Source of the DNA: DASSUW01 sp963811895 | GTDB lineage: Bacteria > Actinomycetota > Thermoleophilia > Solirubrobacterales > Solirubrobacteraceae | Length of the DNA: 64,000 nt | Reading direction: 5' to 3' | Assembly: GCA_963811895.1 (NCBI GenBank) | Contig: CAWETE010000010.1 | Span: forward strand, 310,001 to 374,000 | Shown here: positions 18,710-26,761 of the stretch, in pieces | Numbering within the stretch: position 1 is the stretch's first letter | Layout of the letters: every line of letters begins with the position of its first letter | Translations under genes and position numbers: made by a program | Notes under the pieces: model-generated | Databases searched by the model: none | The model's input: the letters and a program-made list of their open reading frames with translations, nothing else | Told to the model about the DNA's origin: nothing

Positions 18710-19327
18710 ATGGACACGACCCTGACTCCCGACCCGGCCTGGCGCGTCGCGCTGCGGCCCCTGATCACCGCCCGCGGCTGGACCTCACTGACCCACAACC
18801 TGCTCGGCCTGCCGCTCGGCACGGCCTACTTCATCTGGCTCGTCACCGGCCTGGCCACCGGCCTCGGCCTCGCCATCACGATCATCGGCATCCCGCTCCT
18901 CACGCTCGTGCTGGCCGCCACCCGTCCTCTCCTGATGCTGGAGCGCGGCCTCGCCAACGCGCTGCTCGGCAGCACCCTCCCGCCCGTCGCCGTCGCTCCG
19001 CGGGGCGAGGGCTGGTTCGGCCGGCTGAAGGCCTACTGGACCGACGGCACGACCTGGCGCGGCATCGGCTACCTGCTCGCGCGCTTCCCCGTCGGCGTCG
19101 CGACCTTCACCGTCGCGGTCACCACCTACAGCGTCGCGCTGTGGTGCCTCGCCGCCCCGCTCCTCGCCCCGCTGGGCGCGATGGACCTGGGCTTCTGGGA
19201 GCCGGACACGCTGCTCGAGGGCCTCGCCTTCTTCCCGTTCGGCGTCGTGGCCCTCTTCACCGCCGGCTGGATCTCCGAGGGCATGGCGGCGATGTCGCGC
19301 GGGCTGATCAAGGCGACTGTGCGCTGA
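18710..19327 (+). CDS. Membrane protein with actinobacterial sensor domain
   Basis: Integral membrane protein of about 205 residues resembling the putative sensor domain that precedes many actinobacterial histidine kinases (LPLGTAYFIWLVTGLATGLG, then GIPLL). Four hydrophobic segments are seen (about 35-75, 122-150, 170-195), with a cytoplasmic loop containing WFGRLKAYWTDGTTWRG that is typical of the domain. No kinase domain follows, so it is a stand-alone sensor or a transport accessory. ATG 18710 has GGAGG only one base upstream, too close; the in-frame GTG at 18677, adding 11 residues, may be the true start. It follows the LuxR regulator by 88 bp on the same strand. Confidence 0.75.
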   Translation: MDTTLTPDPAWRVALRPLITARGWTSLTHNLLGLPLGTAYFIWLVTGLATGLGLAITIIGIPLLTLVLAATRPLLMLERGLANALLGSTLPPVAVAPRGEGWFGRLKAYWTDGTTWRGIGYLLARFPVGVATFTVAVTTYSVALWCLAAPLLAPLGAMDLGFWEPDTLLEGLAFFPFGVVALFTAGWISEGMAAMSRGLIKATVR

Positions 19328-19695
19328 GGGCGCACGTCAAAGTCTCGCATTGACGGGAGGAAGGCCGGTTGCCGGTGCCTTTCTCCCCAAGATCGCTGCG
19401 CGCGCAGCTACGCCGCCGCACCGGGATGTCGGGGCACGGCGAGCTTGGACGGTGTCGATGATCTCGAGATCGACCGCGCCCGCCAGCACATGTGCGGCGG
19501 CTGAGATCAAAGACCAGGTGGCGCAGCTCCCTGCGGCCTGAGCCGCCACCTCGTGGCCGACGAGCGGAGCGCCGAACACTTCATCACTTCGAGGGATTGA
19601 CTGCACTGCCCCGATAGAGCGATGCTGAACTCTCGGACGGGCTGCGAAGCCTGGATCGGGAAGGACGTTCCGCAATCCTCGGAGGATGTGGCTGG
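19328..19695. other. Gene-free stretch before the RND operon
   Basis: No supportable gene in these 368 bases; short open frames on both strands lack ribosome sites and coding bias. The right part should hold the promoter of the RND operon. TTGACT at 19597-19602 is the best -35 candidate but has only a poor -10 (GATGCT, 18-base spacing). GGAGG at 19680 serves as ribosome site for the ATG at 19696. Confidence 0.5.
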
Positions 19696-22600
19696 ATGGG
19701 AGCGATCATCGGATGGAGTCTGAGATTCAGGCTCTTGGTCGTCGCCCTCGCCGCGGGAGTGCTCGCCTTCGGGTTCGCACAGCTCCGCGACGCCCCGGTG
19801 GACGTCTTGCCGGAGTTCACGCCGCCGTACGCGGAGATTCAGACGGAGGCGCTCGGTCTGTCGGCGACGGAGGTCGAGAACCTGATCACGGTGCCGCTCG
19901 AGGCCGACCTGCTCAACGGGGTCGAGGGCGTCGAGGTCATCCGCTCGGAGTCGCTTCCCGGCCTTTCGTCGGTGGTGCTCGTGTTCGCTCCGGGGACGGA
20001 CGTGTACCGGGCACGTCAGCTCGTGCAGGAGCGCCTGGCCCATGCGCATGTCCTCCCGCGTGTCTCCAAGCCACCGACCCTGCTCCAGCCGCTTTCGTCG
20101 TCGAGCCGCGTGATGATGATCGCCCTGTCCTCGGATCGCGTGTCGGCGATCGAGCGCTCCGTCATCGCCCGCTGGACGGTGCGCCCGCGGCTGATGGGCG
20201 TCCCCGGAGTGGCCAACGTGGCCGTCTGGGGCATGCGCGACCAGCAGCTCCAAGTGCAGGTCGACCCCGAGCGGCTGCGCGACCGCGACGTGACGTTGGC
20301 CCAGATCGTCAAGACCGCGGGCAACGCGCAGGTCGTGTCGCCGCTCACCTTCCTCGAGGCCTCGACGCCCGGCTCGGGCGGCTTCATCGAGACGCCGCAG
20401 CAGCGGCTCCAGGTCCGCAGCGTCCTCGAGCGCCTCGCGGACCCCGAGCAGCTCGGCCGGGTCCCGGTGGAGGAGACGGGCGGCCGGCTCCGGCTCAGCG
20501 ACGTCGCTGACATCAAGGTCGATCACCAGCCTCTGATCGGCGACGCCGTGGTCCACGACGGGGAGGGCCTGCTGCTCGTCATCGAGAAGTTGCCGGGAGC
20601 CGACACCCTGGAGGTAACGCGCGGCGTCGAGGCCGCGCTCGAGACGCTCCGCCCGGGCCTCACCGGGATCCGCACCGACACGTCGGTGTTCCGGCCGGCC
20701 ACCTTCGTCGAGGAGGCGATCGACAACCTGACGATCGCGCTCGCGCTCGGCGCCGTGCTCGCCGCCCTCGGCCTGCTCGCTCTGCTCGGGCGCCGGCGCG
20801 ACGTGCTGATCGCCCTCGCGGCCTTCGCGGTCTCGCTGGTGGCGGCCGCCCTCGTGCTGCACCTCCTCGGGGTGAGCTTCAACGCGATCTCCTTCGCGGG
20901 CCTGGCCGCCGCCGTCGCCGTCGTCGTCGACGACGCCGTCGTGGGCGCGGTCACGCCGGCGCGGCGCGCGGAAGCGGTGCGACGTCCACTCGTGTACGGA
21001 ACCCTGATCGCGCTCCTGGCGGTGGTGCCGGTCGCGATCATGGAGGGGCGTCCCGGCGCATTCTTCGAGCCGCTCGCGCTGGCGTATGCACTCGCCGTCC
21101 TGGCCGCGACGGGCGTGGCCGTCACGGTGACGCCCGCGCTCCGCGCGCTCCTCGGCGAGGGGGCCGGGCGCGAGCCGGCCGTCCTTCGCCGGCTGCGGAC
21201 CTTCTACGCCGCCGCGCTCGCGCGCTTCATGCGCGACGCGCGGGTGGCGCCGGCCGCGGCGGGCGTCCTGCTGGTCGCCGGGCTCGCGGTGCTGCCGCTC
21301 CTGGCGTCGTCGCCGGTGCCGTCGTTCCAGGAGCGTGACGTGCTCGTGCGGCTCGACGGCGAACCCGGCACGTCGCGACCGCGCATGGCCGAGCTGACGG
21401 CGGCCGTGAGCCGCGAGCTGCGGGCCCTGCCCGGCATCGAGGGCGTCGGTGCCCACGTCGGCCGGGCAGTGACCGGGGACCGCGCCGTGGACGTGAGCTC
21501 GAGCGAGCTCTGGGCCGCCATCGCCGCGGGCGCCGACCGCGACGGGACCGTGCGCCTGATCGAGGAGACGGTGGCCCGCGTGGCCGGTGTCGAGCACGAC
21601 GTCGCCACGTATTCCGAGCGCCGGATCCGCGACATCGGGGCGCTCGACGACGGCGACGACGAGCACGGCGGCGGGCTCGGCGCATTGGCCGGGTCCGGGC
21701 AGCCGCTGGCCGCGCGCGTCTACGGTCAGGACCTCGCGGTTCTCGACCGCGAGGCCGAGCGGGTGCGGCGAGTCATGGCCGGCGTCGAAGGCGTGGTGGC
21801 GCCTCGCATCGAGCGGCCCGAGACGCAGCCGACCGTCGTCGTCGAGGTGGATCTCGACCGGGCGCGGCGACTCGGAATCAAGCCCGGCGACGTGCGGCGG
21901 GCACAGGCCACGCTGTTCCAGGGCATCCAGGTCGGGAGCGTATTCGAAGGCCAGAAGGTCTTCGACGTCATCGTCGTCGGCGTGCCGGCCACGCGGCGTG
22001 GCGTCGCGGACGTGCGCAGCCTGCTGCTCGACCGCCCGGGCGGCGGGCACGTGCGGCTCGGGGAGGTCGCCGACGTGCGACTCGAAGACGACCCGGTCGC
22101 GATCGAGCGCGAGGCCGTCTCGCGCTATGTCGACGTCGAGGCGGGCGTCGAGGGACGGAGCCTCGGCGCCGTGGCCGGCGACGTCCGCGATCGCGTCGCG
22201 GAGCTGAGCTTCCCGCTCGAGTACCACGCCGAGGTGCTCGAGGAGAGCACGGCCGATGAGCTAGGCGCGGGGCGTGCGCTCGTGGTCGCGCTGGTCGCCG
22301 CCCTCGCCGCGTTCCTCCTCCTGCAGGCGGCGTTCCGCAGCTGGCGTCTGGCCGCGCTGGGCGTCGTACTGCTTCCGGCCGCGCTCGCCGGCGGCCTGCT
22401 TGCGACCCTGGTGGCCGGCGGCGAGCTCTCGCTCGGCTCTCTGGTGGGACTGCTTGCGCTGCTCGGCCTCGCCGCCCGAACCGTCGCGGCGTCGGTGCGT
22501 CACCTTGAGGAGCACGGCTCCGCCCAGGATCGCCTCGCGCCCATCGTGACGACAGCCGTGACGCTCGCGCTGCTCCTTCTACCGCTCGCGGTCCTGGGTG

Positions 22601-22800
22601 CGCGTCCCGGCCTCGAGGTCGTCCACCCGATGGCCGTGACCCTCCTTGGCGGCCTCGTGACCTGCACGTTCGCCGGACTCTTCGTGTTGCCCGCCCTGTA
22701 CGGCGGGCTTGGCGGCGCGCCGCAGCCGCGGGACGACTGGGAGGGCGCGCTGGTCACGCAGTTCGAGGGCGTCAAGCCGGTCGAGAGGGAGCTGCGGTGA
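19696..22800 (+). CDS. Heavy-metal-efflux type RND permease, divergent subunit
   Basis: Twelve-span proton-driven exporter of the CusA/CzcA (HME-RND) family, 1034 residues. The start WSLRFRLLVVALAAGVLAFG, VDVLPEFTPPYAEIQTEALG and the two periplasmic porter repeats are all present. However, the fourth-helix signature keeps VVVDDAVV but lacks the glutamate-asparagine (ENI) that normally follows, and helix ten reads LAARTVAASVRHL where the family has a conserved R/K-N-G. The proton relay may therefore be impaired, making this a structural partner of the second permease. An acidic insert (DDGDDEHGGGLG, near residue 655) is unusual. Its stop overlaps the adaptor gene start (GTGA). Confidence 0.88.
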   Translation: MGAIIGWSLRFRLLVVALAAGVLAFGFAQLRDAPVDVLPEFTPPYAEIQTEALGLSATEVENLITVPLEADLLNGVEGVEVIRSESLPGLSSVVLVFAPGTDVYRARQLVQERLAHAHVLPRVSKPPTLLQPLSSSSRVMMIALSSDRVSAIERSVIARWTVRPRLMGVPGVANVAVWGMRDQQLQVQVDPERLRDRDVTLAQIVKTAGNAQVVSPLTFLEASTPGSGGFIETPQQRLQVRSVLERLADPEQLGRVPVEETGGRLRLSDVADIKVDHQPLIGDAVVHDGEGLLLVIEKLPGADTLEVTRGVEAALETLRPGLTGIRTDTSVFRPATFVEEAIDNLTIALALGAVLAALGLLALLGRRRDVLIALAAFAVSLVAAALVLHLLGVSFNAISFAGLAAAVAVVVDDAVVGAVTPARRAEAVRRPLVYGTLIALLAVVPVAIMEGRPGAFFEPLALAYALAVLAATGVAVTVTPALRALLGEGAGREPAVLRRLRTFYAAALARFMRDARVAPAAAGVLLVAGLAVLPLLASSPVPSFQERDVLVRLDGEPGTSRPRMAELTAAVSRELRALPGIEGVGAHVGRAVTGDRAVDVSSSELWAAIAAGADRDGTVRLIEETVARVAGVEHDVATYSERRIRDIGALDDGDDEHGGGLGALAGSGQPLAARVYGQDLAVLDREAERVRRVMAGVEGVVAPRIERPETQPTVVVEVDLDRARRLGIKPGDVRRAQATLFQGIQVGSVFEGQKVFDVIVVGVPATRRGVADVRSLLLDRPGGGHVRLGEVADVRLEDDPVAIEREAVSRYVDVEAGVEGRSLGAVAGDVRDRVAELSFPLEYHAEVLEESTADELGAGRALVVALVAALAAFLLLQAAFRSWRLAALGVVLLPAALAGGLLATLVAGGELSLGSLVGLLALLGLAARTVAASVRHLEEHGSAQDRLAPIVTTAVTLALLLLPLAVLGARPGLEVVHPMAVTLLGGLVTCTFAGLFVLPALYGGLGGAPQPRDDWEGALVTQFEGVKPVERELR

Positions 22801-23207
22801 GGGTCGCGGCCGTGGTCGTCGCGCTCGTGCTCTCGCTCTCGGCGTGCAGCGAGGTCGAGGAGACGAGCGGCGGCTACGAGCCGGCGCGGCTGGAAGCGGT
22901 CGCCGGCTCGGAGTTCAAGCGGGTCACCTTCACTGAGGAGGGGGCGCGACGGACCGGGCTCCGGACGGTCACGATCGGCGGCGACCGCGTCGTGCCGTCC
23001 GCGGCGCTGATCTACGACGCCGGCGGCATCAGCTACGTGTACACCGTCGCCGGACCGCTGTCGTACGTCCGCGCGGAGGTCGTGGCCGAAGGCGCCGAGG
23101 GCGACCGAGTGCGGTTGGGGGCCGGCCCGCCGCCGGGCACCGAGATCGTGACGGTCGGAGCGGCGGAGGTGTACGGGGCCGAGCTCGAGATCTCGGGCGG
23201 CCACTGA
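22797..23207 (+). CDS. Minimal RND adaptor lipoprotein (membrane-proximal domain only)
   Basis: Lipoprotein of 136 residues: a short signal sequence with lipobox LSLSAC puts the lipidated cysteine near residue 17. The remainder aligns with the C-terminal membrane-proximal domain of periplasmic adaptor (MFP) proteins (VVPSAALIYDAGGISYVYTV, RAEVVAEGAEG, GTEIVTVGAAEVYGAELE). The lipoyl domain and the alpha-helical hairpin that contacts an outer-membrane channel are absent, and normal adaptors are 350-400 residues. In an organism without an outer membrane this reduction makes sense. It lies between two RND permeases with both junctions overlapping, so all three should be made in fixed ratio. Confidence 0.75.
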   Translation: MRVAAVVVALVLSLSACSEVEETSGGYEPARLEAVAGSEFKRVTFTEEGARRTGLRTVTIGGDRVVPSAALIYDAGGISYVYTVAGPLSYVRAEVVAEGAEGDRVRLGAGPPPGTEIVTVGAAEVYGAELEISGGH

Positions 23208-26200
23208 TGCGCTGGCTGGTCGCGCGCAGCCTGCGCTTCCGATGGCTGGTGGTGTTCGCGGCGGCGGTGATGACCGCGTTCGGCGCGGCGCAGCTCGGGC
23301 GCGCTCAGGTGGACGTGTTCCCGGAGTTCGCGCCGCCCCGCGTGGAGATCCAGACCGCGGCCCTCGGCAACTCCTCGAACGAGGTCGAGGAGCTGATCAC
23401 GGTCCCGATCGAGGAGCAGCTCAATGGGCTGCCCGGCCTCGAACAGCTGCGCTCGAAGTCCGTCGCGCAGCTGTCGTCGATCGAGCTCGTGTTCGAGCGC
23501 GGCACCGACGAGCTGCGAGCCCGTCAGCTGGTCGAGGAGCGGCTGGCCCAGATCGCACCGACGCTGCCGAGCTGGGCGGTGCCGCCGTTCATGATGCCCC
23601 CGCTGTCGGCGACGAGCCGGATCATGAAGATCGGGCTCTCCTCCGATGAGGTCGGCCTGATCGAGATGTCCTCGATCGCCTACCGGAAGATCCGCGCACG
23701 CCTGATGCGCGTTCCGGGCGTGGCCCAGGTCGCGATCTGGGGCCAGCGGCCGCAGCAGCGGCACGTGCAGGTCGACCCGGCGCGGCTTGCGGCGTACGGG
23801 ATCTCGCTCGAGCAGGTGAAGGACGTGACGGCGGACGCCCTGGATGCGGGCCTGCTGCGGTACTCCGACGGCGCCGTGGTCGGCACCGGCGGGTTCGTCG
23901 AGTCCCGCGGGCGGCGGTACAACGTGCGCCACCTGCAGGCCATCGAGGAGCCGGAGGAGCTCGCCGAGGTCGTGGTCGCCAGGCGCGGCGGCCGGACGCT
24001 GCGCCTAGGGGACCTGGGCCGGGTGGTGGAGGACGCGCCACCGCTGTGGGGCGACGCCGTCGTCAACGACGGCCCGGGCCTCCTGCTCGTCGTGCAGAAG
24101 TTCCGCGGGGCCAACACGATGAACGTGACGCGCGAGGTCGAGGCGGCAATCGACGAGATGCGGCCGGGGCTGCCGAGCATCGAGATCGATACGACGATCT
24201 TCCGCCCCGCCACGTTCATCGAGACGGCCGTGCACAACCTCACCACCGCCCTGATCCTCGGCTGCCTGCTCGTGATCGCGATCCTCATCGCCTTCCTCTT
24301 CGAGTGGCGCACGGCGTTCATCAGCCTTGTCGCCATCCCGCTCTCGCTGGTCGCCGCCCTGCTGGTGCTGGACCTGCAGGGCGCGACGATCAACGTGATG
24401 ATCCTCGCGGGGCTGGTGGTCTCCGTCGGGGTGGTCGTCGACGACGCGATCATCGGCGTCGAGAACATCGTCCGCCGGCTGCGGCAGGCGCGCGCCGCGG
24501 GCAGCAGCGTGTCAACGGGCGCCGTCGTGCTCGACGCCACCGTGGAGGTGCGATCCGCGATCACTTACGCGACGCTGATCGTGCTGGTCGCCGTGACGCC
24601 GGTGTTCCTGCTCGAGGGGCTGTCCGGGTCGTTCTTCAAGCCGCTCGTACTGTCGTACGGGCTCGCGGTCCTGGTGTCGATGGTCGTGGCGCTCGCGCTG
24701 ACGCCGGCGTTGTGCCTGATCATGCTCTCTCGGCGAGGCCTCGGGCATCGCGAGGCGCCGCTGCTGCGTGTGCTCAAGCGCGGCTACGGGGCGATCCTGG
24801 CGCGCGTGATCCGCAGCCCGCGGCCGGCGATGCTCGCCGCGGTGGCGCTGACGGCAGCTGGGCTGCTCGTGGTCCCGACACTCGGCTCGTCGCTGCTCCC
24901 CAGCTTCAAGGAGCGCGACTTTCTCATGCACTGGCTGACCCAGCCCGGCACGTCGCTGGCGGAGGAGACCCGAATCTCGACCCGTGCCTGCCGTGACCTG
25001 CGAAAGATCGACGGCGTTCGCAACTGCGGCTCGCACATCGGGCAGGCGAAGCAGGCGGACGAGGTCTACGGAGTGGACTTCGGCGAGAACTGGGTCAGCG
25101 TCGACCCCGAGGTGGACTACGACATCGCGCTGGCCTCGATCCATCGCACCGTCGAGGGCTACCCGGGCCTCTTCCGCGACGTCCAGACCTACCTGCGGGA
25201 GCGGATCAAGGAGGTCCTGACCGGGACGAGCCAGTCGGTCGTCGTGCGCATCTCCGGCCCTGATCTCGACGTGCTGCAGGAGAAGGCGGACGAGATCCAG
25301 GAGCGCGTCGCCGGCGTCGAGGGCGTCATCGACGCCCATACCGACCTCCATGACGAGCTGCCCCACATCGAGGTCGAGCCCGACCTCGCGGCCGCGCGCG
25401 AGCATGGCCTCAAGCCCGGCGACATCCGCCGCCAGACCTCGACGCTGCTCGCCAGCGAGGAGGTAAGCGATCTGTGGTACGCGGGCCAGGCGTACGACGT
25501 CCGCGTGTGGAGCATCCCGTCGGTGCGCGACAGCGTGGCGGACGTCGAGCGGCTGTCGATCGACACGCCGAACGGCGGCCGCGTCCGCCTGGCCGAGGTG
25601 GCCGACGTGCGGCTGGCGCCGACGCCGAACGCCATCGAGCGGGAGCTCCAGTCGCGCCGACTCGACGTCGGCGCCAACGTCGAGGGACGCGACCTCGGTT
25701 CGGTCGTCGCCGAGGTGGAGGAGCGCGTCGCGCAGGTGCGGCTCCCGCTCGGGTACACGGCGGAGGTTCTGGGCGAGTCGACGGAGCTCAGCGCCGCGCA
25801 GGACCGTCTGCTGCTCTTCGGCGCCGCGGCCGCGATCGCGATCCTCCTGCTGCTACAGGCCGCCCTCGGCAGCCTGCGCCTCGCCGTCCTCAGCTTCCTG
25901 CTGCTGCCGATGGCGCTCGTGGGCGGGGTGCTCGCCGTGTGGCTCGGCGACGGCGTGCTCTCGCTCGGCTCGCTCGTCGGCTTCCTCACCGTCTTCGGGA
26001 TCGCCGCACGTAACGGCATCCTGATGATCAGCCACTTCCAGCATCTCGAGCGGTACGAAGGCGAGGCGTTCGGCCCCGCGCTGGTCCTGCGCGGCGCAAA
26101 GGAACGCCTCGCGCCGATCCTCATGACCGCCTCCGCGACCGGCCTCGCGCTCGTGCCGCTGGCGGTGGCCGGCAGCATCCCTGGCCACGAGATCGAGCAT

Positions 26201-26317
26201 CCGATGGCCATCGTCATCCTGGGCGGCCTGGTCACGTCGACGCTGCTGAACCTGTTCGTGCTCCCGTCGCTGTACCTGCGCTTCGGGCGGCCCGCGACCG
26301 CGCGACAGCCGGGTTGA
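23207..26317 (+). CDS. Heavy-metal-efflux type RND permease, canonical subunit
   Basis: CusA/CzcA-like RND exporter of 1036 residues. Signature elements are intact: VDVFPEFAPPRVEIQTAALG near the N-terminus, VVVDDAIIGVENIVRRL in the fourth transmembrane helix, and FGIAARNGILMISHF in the tenth. Two large extracytoplasmic domains separate the membrane halves. ATG 23207 overlaps the adaptor stop. The substrate could be monovalent or divalent metal, or small organic compounds; the methionine pair needed for Cu(I)/Ag(I) cannot be confirmed by eye. Compared with the first permease, this copy keeps all family-typical charged residues and is probably the energised subunit. Confidence 0.92.
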   Translation: MRWLVARSLRFRWLVVFAAAVMTAFGAAQLGRAQVDVFPEFAPPRVEIQTAALGNSSNEVEELITVPIEEQLNGLPGLEQLRSKSVAQLSSIELVFERGTDELRARQLVEERLAQIAPTLPSWAVPPFMMPPLSATSRIMKIGLSSDEVGLIEMSSIAYRKIRARLMRVPGVAQVAIWGQRPQQRHVQVDPARLAAYGISLEQVKDVTADALDAGLLRYSDGAVVGTGGFVESRGRRYNVRHLQAIEEPEELAEVVVARRGGRTLRLGDLGRVVEDAPPLWGDAVVNDGPGLLLVVQKFRGANTMNVTREVEAAIDEMRPGLPSIEIDTTIFRPATFIETAVHNLTTALILGCLLVIAILIAFLFEWRTAFISLVAIPLSLVAALLVLDLQGATINVMILAGLVVSVGVVVDDAIIGVENIVRRLRQARAAGSSVSTGAVVLDATVEVRSAITYATLIVLVAVTPVFLLEGLSGSFFKPLVLSYGLAVLVSMVVALALTPALCLIMLSRRGLGHREAPLLRVLKRGYGAILARVIRSPRPAMLAAVALTAAGLLVVPTLGSSLLPSFKERDFLMHWLTQPGTSLAEETRISTRACRDLRKIDGVRNCGSHIGQAKQADEVYGVDFGENWVSVDPEVDYDIALASIHRTVEGYPGLFRDVQTYLRERIKEVLTGTSQSVVVRISGPDLDVLQEKADEIQERVAGVEGVIDAHTDLHDELPHIEVEPDLAAAREHGLKPGDIRRQTSTLLASEEVSDLWYAGQAYDVRVWSIPSVRDSVADVERLSIDTPNGGRVRLAEVADVRLAPTPNAIERELQSRRLDVGANVEGRDLGSVVAEVEERVAQVRLPLGYTAEVLGESTELSAAQDRLLLFGAAAAIAILLLLQAALGSLRLAVLSFLLLPMALVGGVLAVWLGDGVLSLGSLVGFLTVFGIAARNGILMISHFQHLERYEGEAFGPALVLRGAKERLAPILMTASATGLALVPLAVAGSIPGHEIEHPMAIVILGGLVTSTLLNLFVLPSLYLRFGRPATARQPG

Positions 26318-26440
26318 GGACTCCGAGGGCCGGTTGTCGTCCCGGCGGTTGGCGGTTGGGTGAGCGCCGCTCGGAGGACGCGCTCTCCGGCACCACGTCA
26401 CCCGTCGATCGAGAGCATGGACATTTGCAGGCATTTCTCA

Positions 26441-26521
26441 TGCCCGAGGCGGGACTCGAACCCCCGCAAGCGGACTATAATTCCGCCACGTTTTGGCTCT
26501 GCAGAGCCAAAACGTGCGGGC
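26441..26521 (-). other. tRNA-like sequence (anticodon UAU) with its D-arm replaced by a long hairpin
   Basis: Read on the minus strand, 26486 to 26441 is a clean tRNA 3' half. The anticodon stem is GCGGA/TCCGC with 7-base loop ATTATAG (U33, anticodon UAU, A37). A 4-base variable region follows, then a T-arm with loop TTCGAGT (one G-G mismatch in the stem), then CTCGGGC and discriminator A. No D-arm with GG is present; the palindrome at 26487-26516 occupies that place. GCCCG just outside it (26517-26521) can pair with CGGGC of the acceptor. It could be a degenerate tRNA-Ile, a tRNA 3' end left by an integrating element, or a tRNA-like structural RNA. A working tRNA is unlikely. Confidence 0.5.
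26487..26516. repeat. 30-bp perfect palindrome
   Basis: Perfect inverted repeat: the first 15 bases are CACGTTTTGGCTCTG and the second 15 are their exact reverse complement, with a PstI-like CTGCAG at the centre. It abuts the tRNA-like anticodon stem without a gap. As RNA it can form a 13-bp stem with a 4-base loop. Its core TTTGG...CCAAA resembles the inverted repeat at 33926-33948. Confidence 0.9.
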
Positions 26522-26761
26522 CATCGTCCGACGCTGCCACGAACTCCGGACCGCCCGCGCGCCGCCGATGTCTTGCATGGAACTCGATCGCCTACATTGC
26601 CTGGTCTATGTGGCTGATCGCGCTGGGCGTGATGTTGTCGGCCTACGGGACGCCACCGGGGCCAAATGCGCCGCTTCTCTTACCCCGCGCCGTCGACGTT
26701 CGCCAGCGTCCCCGCGACCTTGCCGGTCTCGCCGAGCACTGCTTCACGTGCAGCGCGCTCG

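Larger units (their letters stand above)
26318..26761. other. Gene-free stretch holding a tRNA-like element and a long palindrome
   Basis: These 444 bases separate the convergent RND operon and ABC exporter. No protein gene is supported. The centre holds the tRNA-like sequence and 30-bp palindrome described separately. A further hairpin, GGCAT-gagaa-ATGCC on the minus strand (about 26430-26444), lies just past the tRNA-like 3' end. No U-tract terminator is evident for either flanking gene. Confidence 0.5.

Noticed and set aside
19337..19675. 112-codon minus-strand frame in the gap before the RND operon
   Set aside because: No ribosome site, composition not protein-like, no recognisable domain.
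19507..22227. Very long minus-strand open frame opposite the first RND permease
   Set aside because: The antisense translation is arginine/histidine-rich without domains, whereas the plus strand encodes a complete RND permease; long antisense frames are expected at this GC content.
26487..26516. Intrinsic terminator for the RND operon or ABC exporter
   Set aside because: The stem is not followed by a U-tract on either strand and it is about 170 bp beyond the RND stop.
26441..26521. Functional tRNA-Ile gene
   Set aside because: No D-arm with the GG pair, only five of seven acceptor pairs possible and a mismatch in the T-stem.
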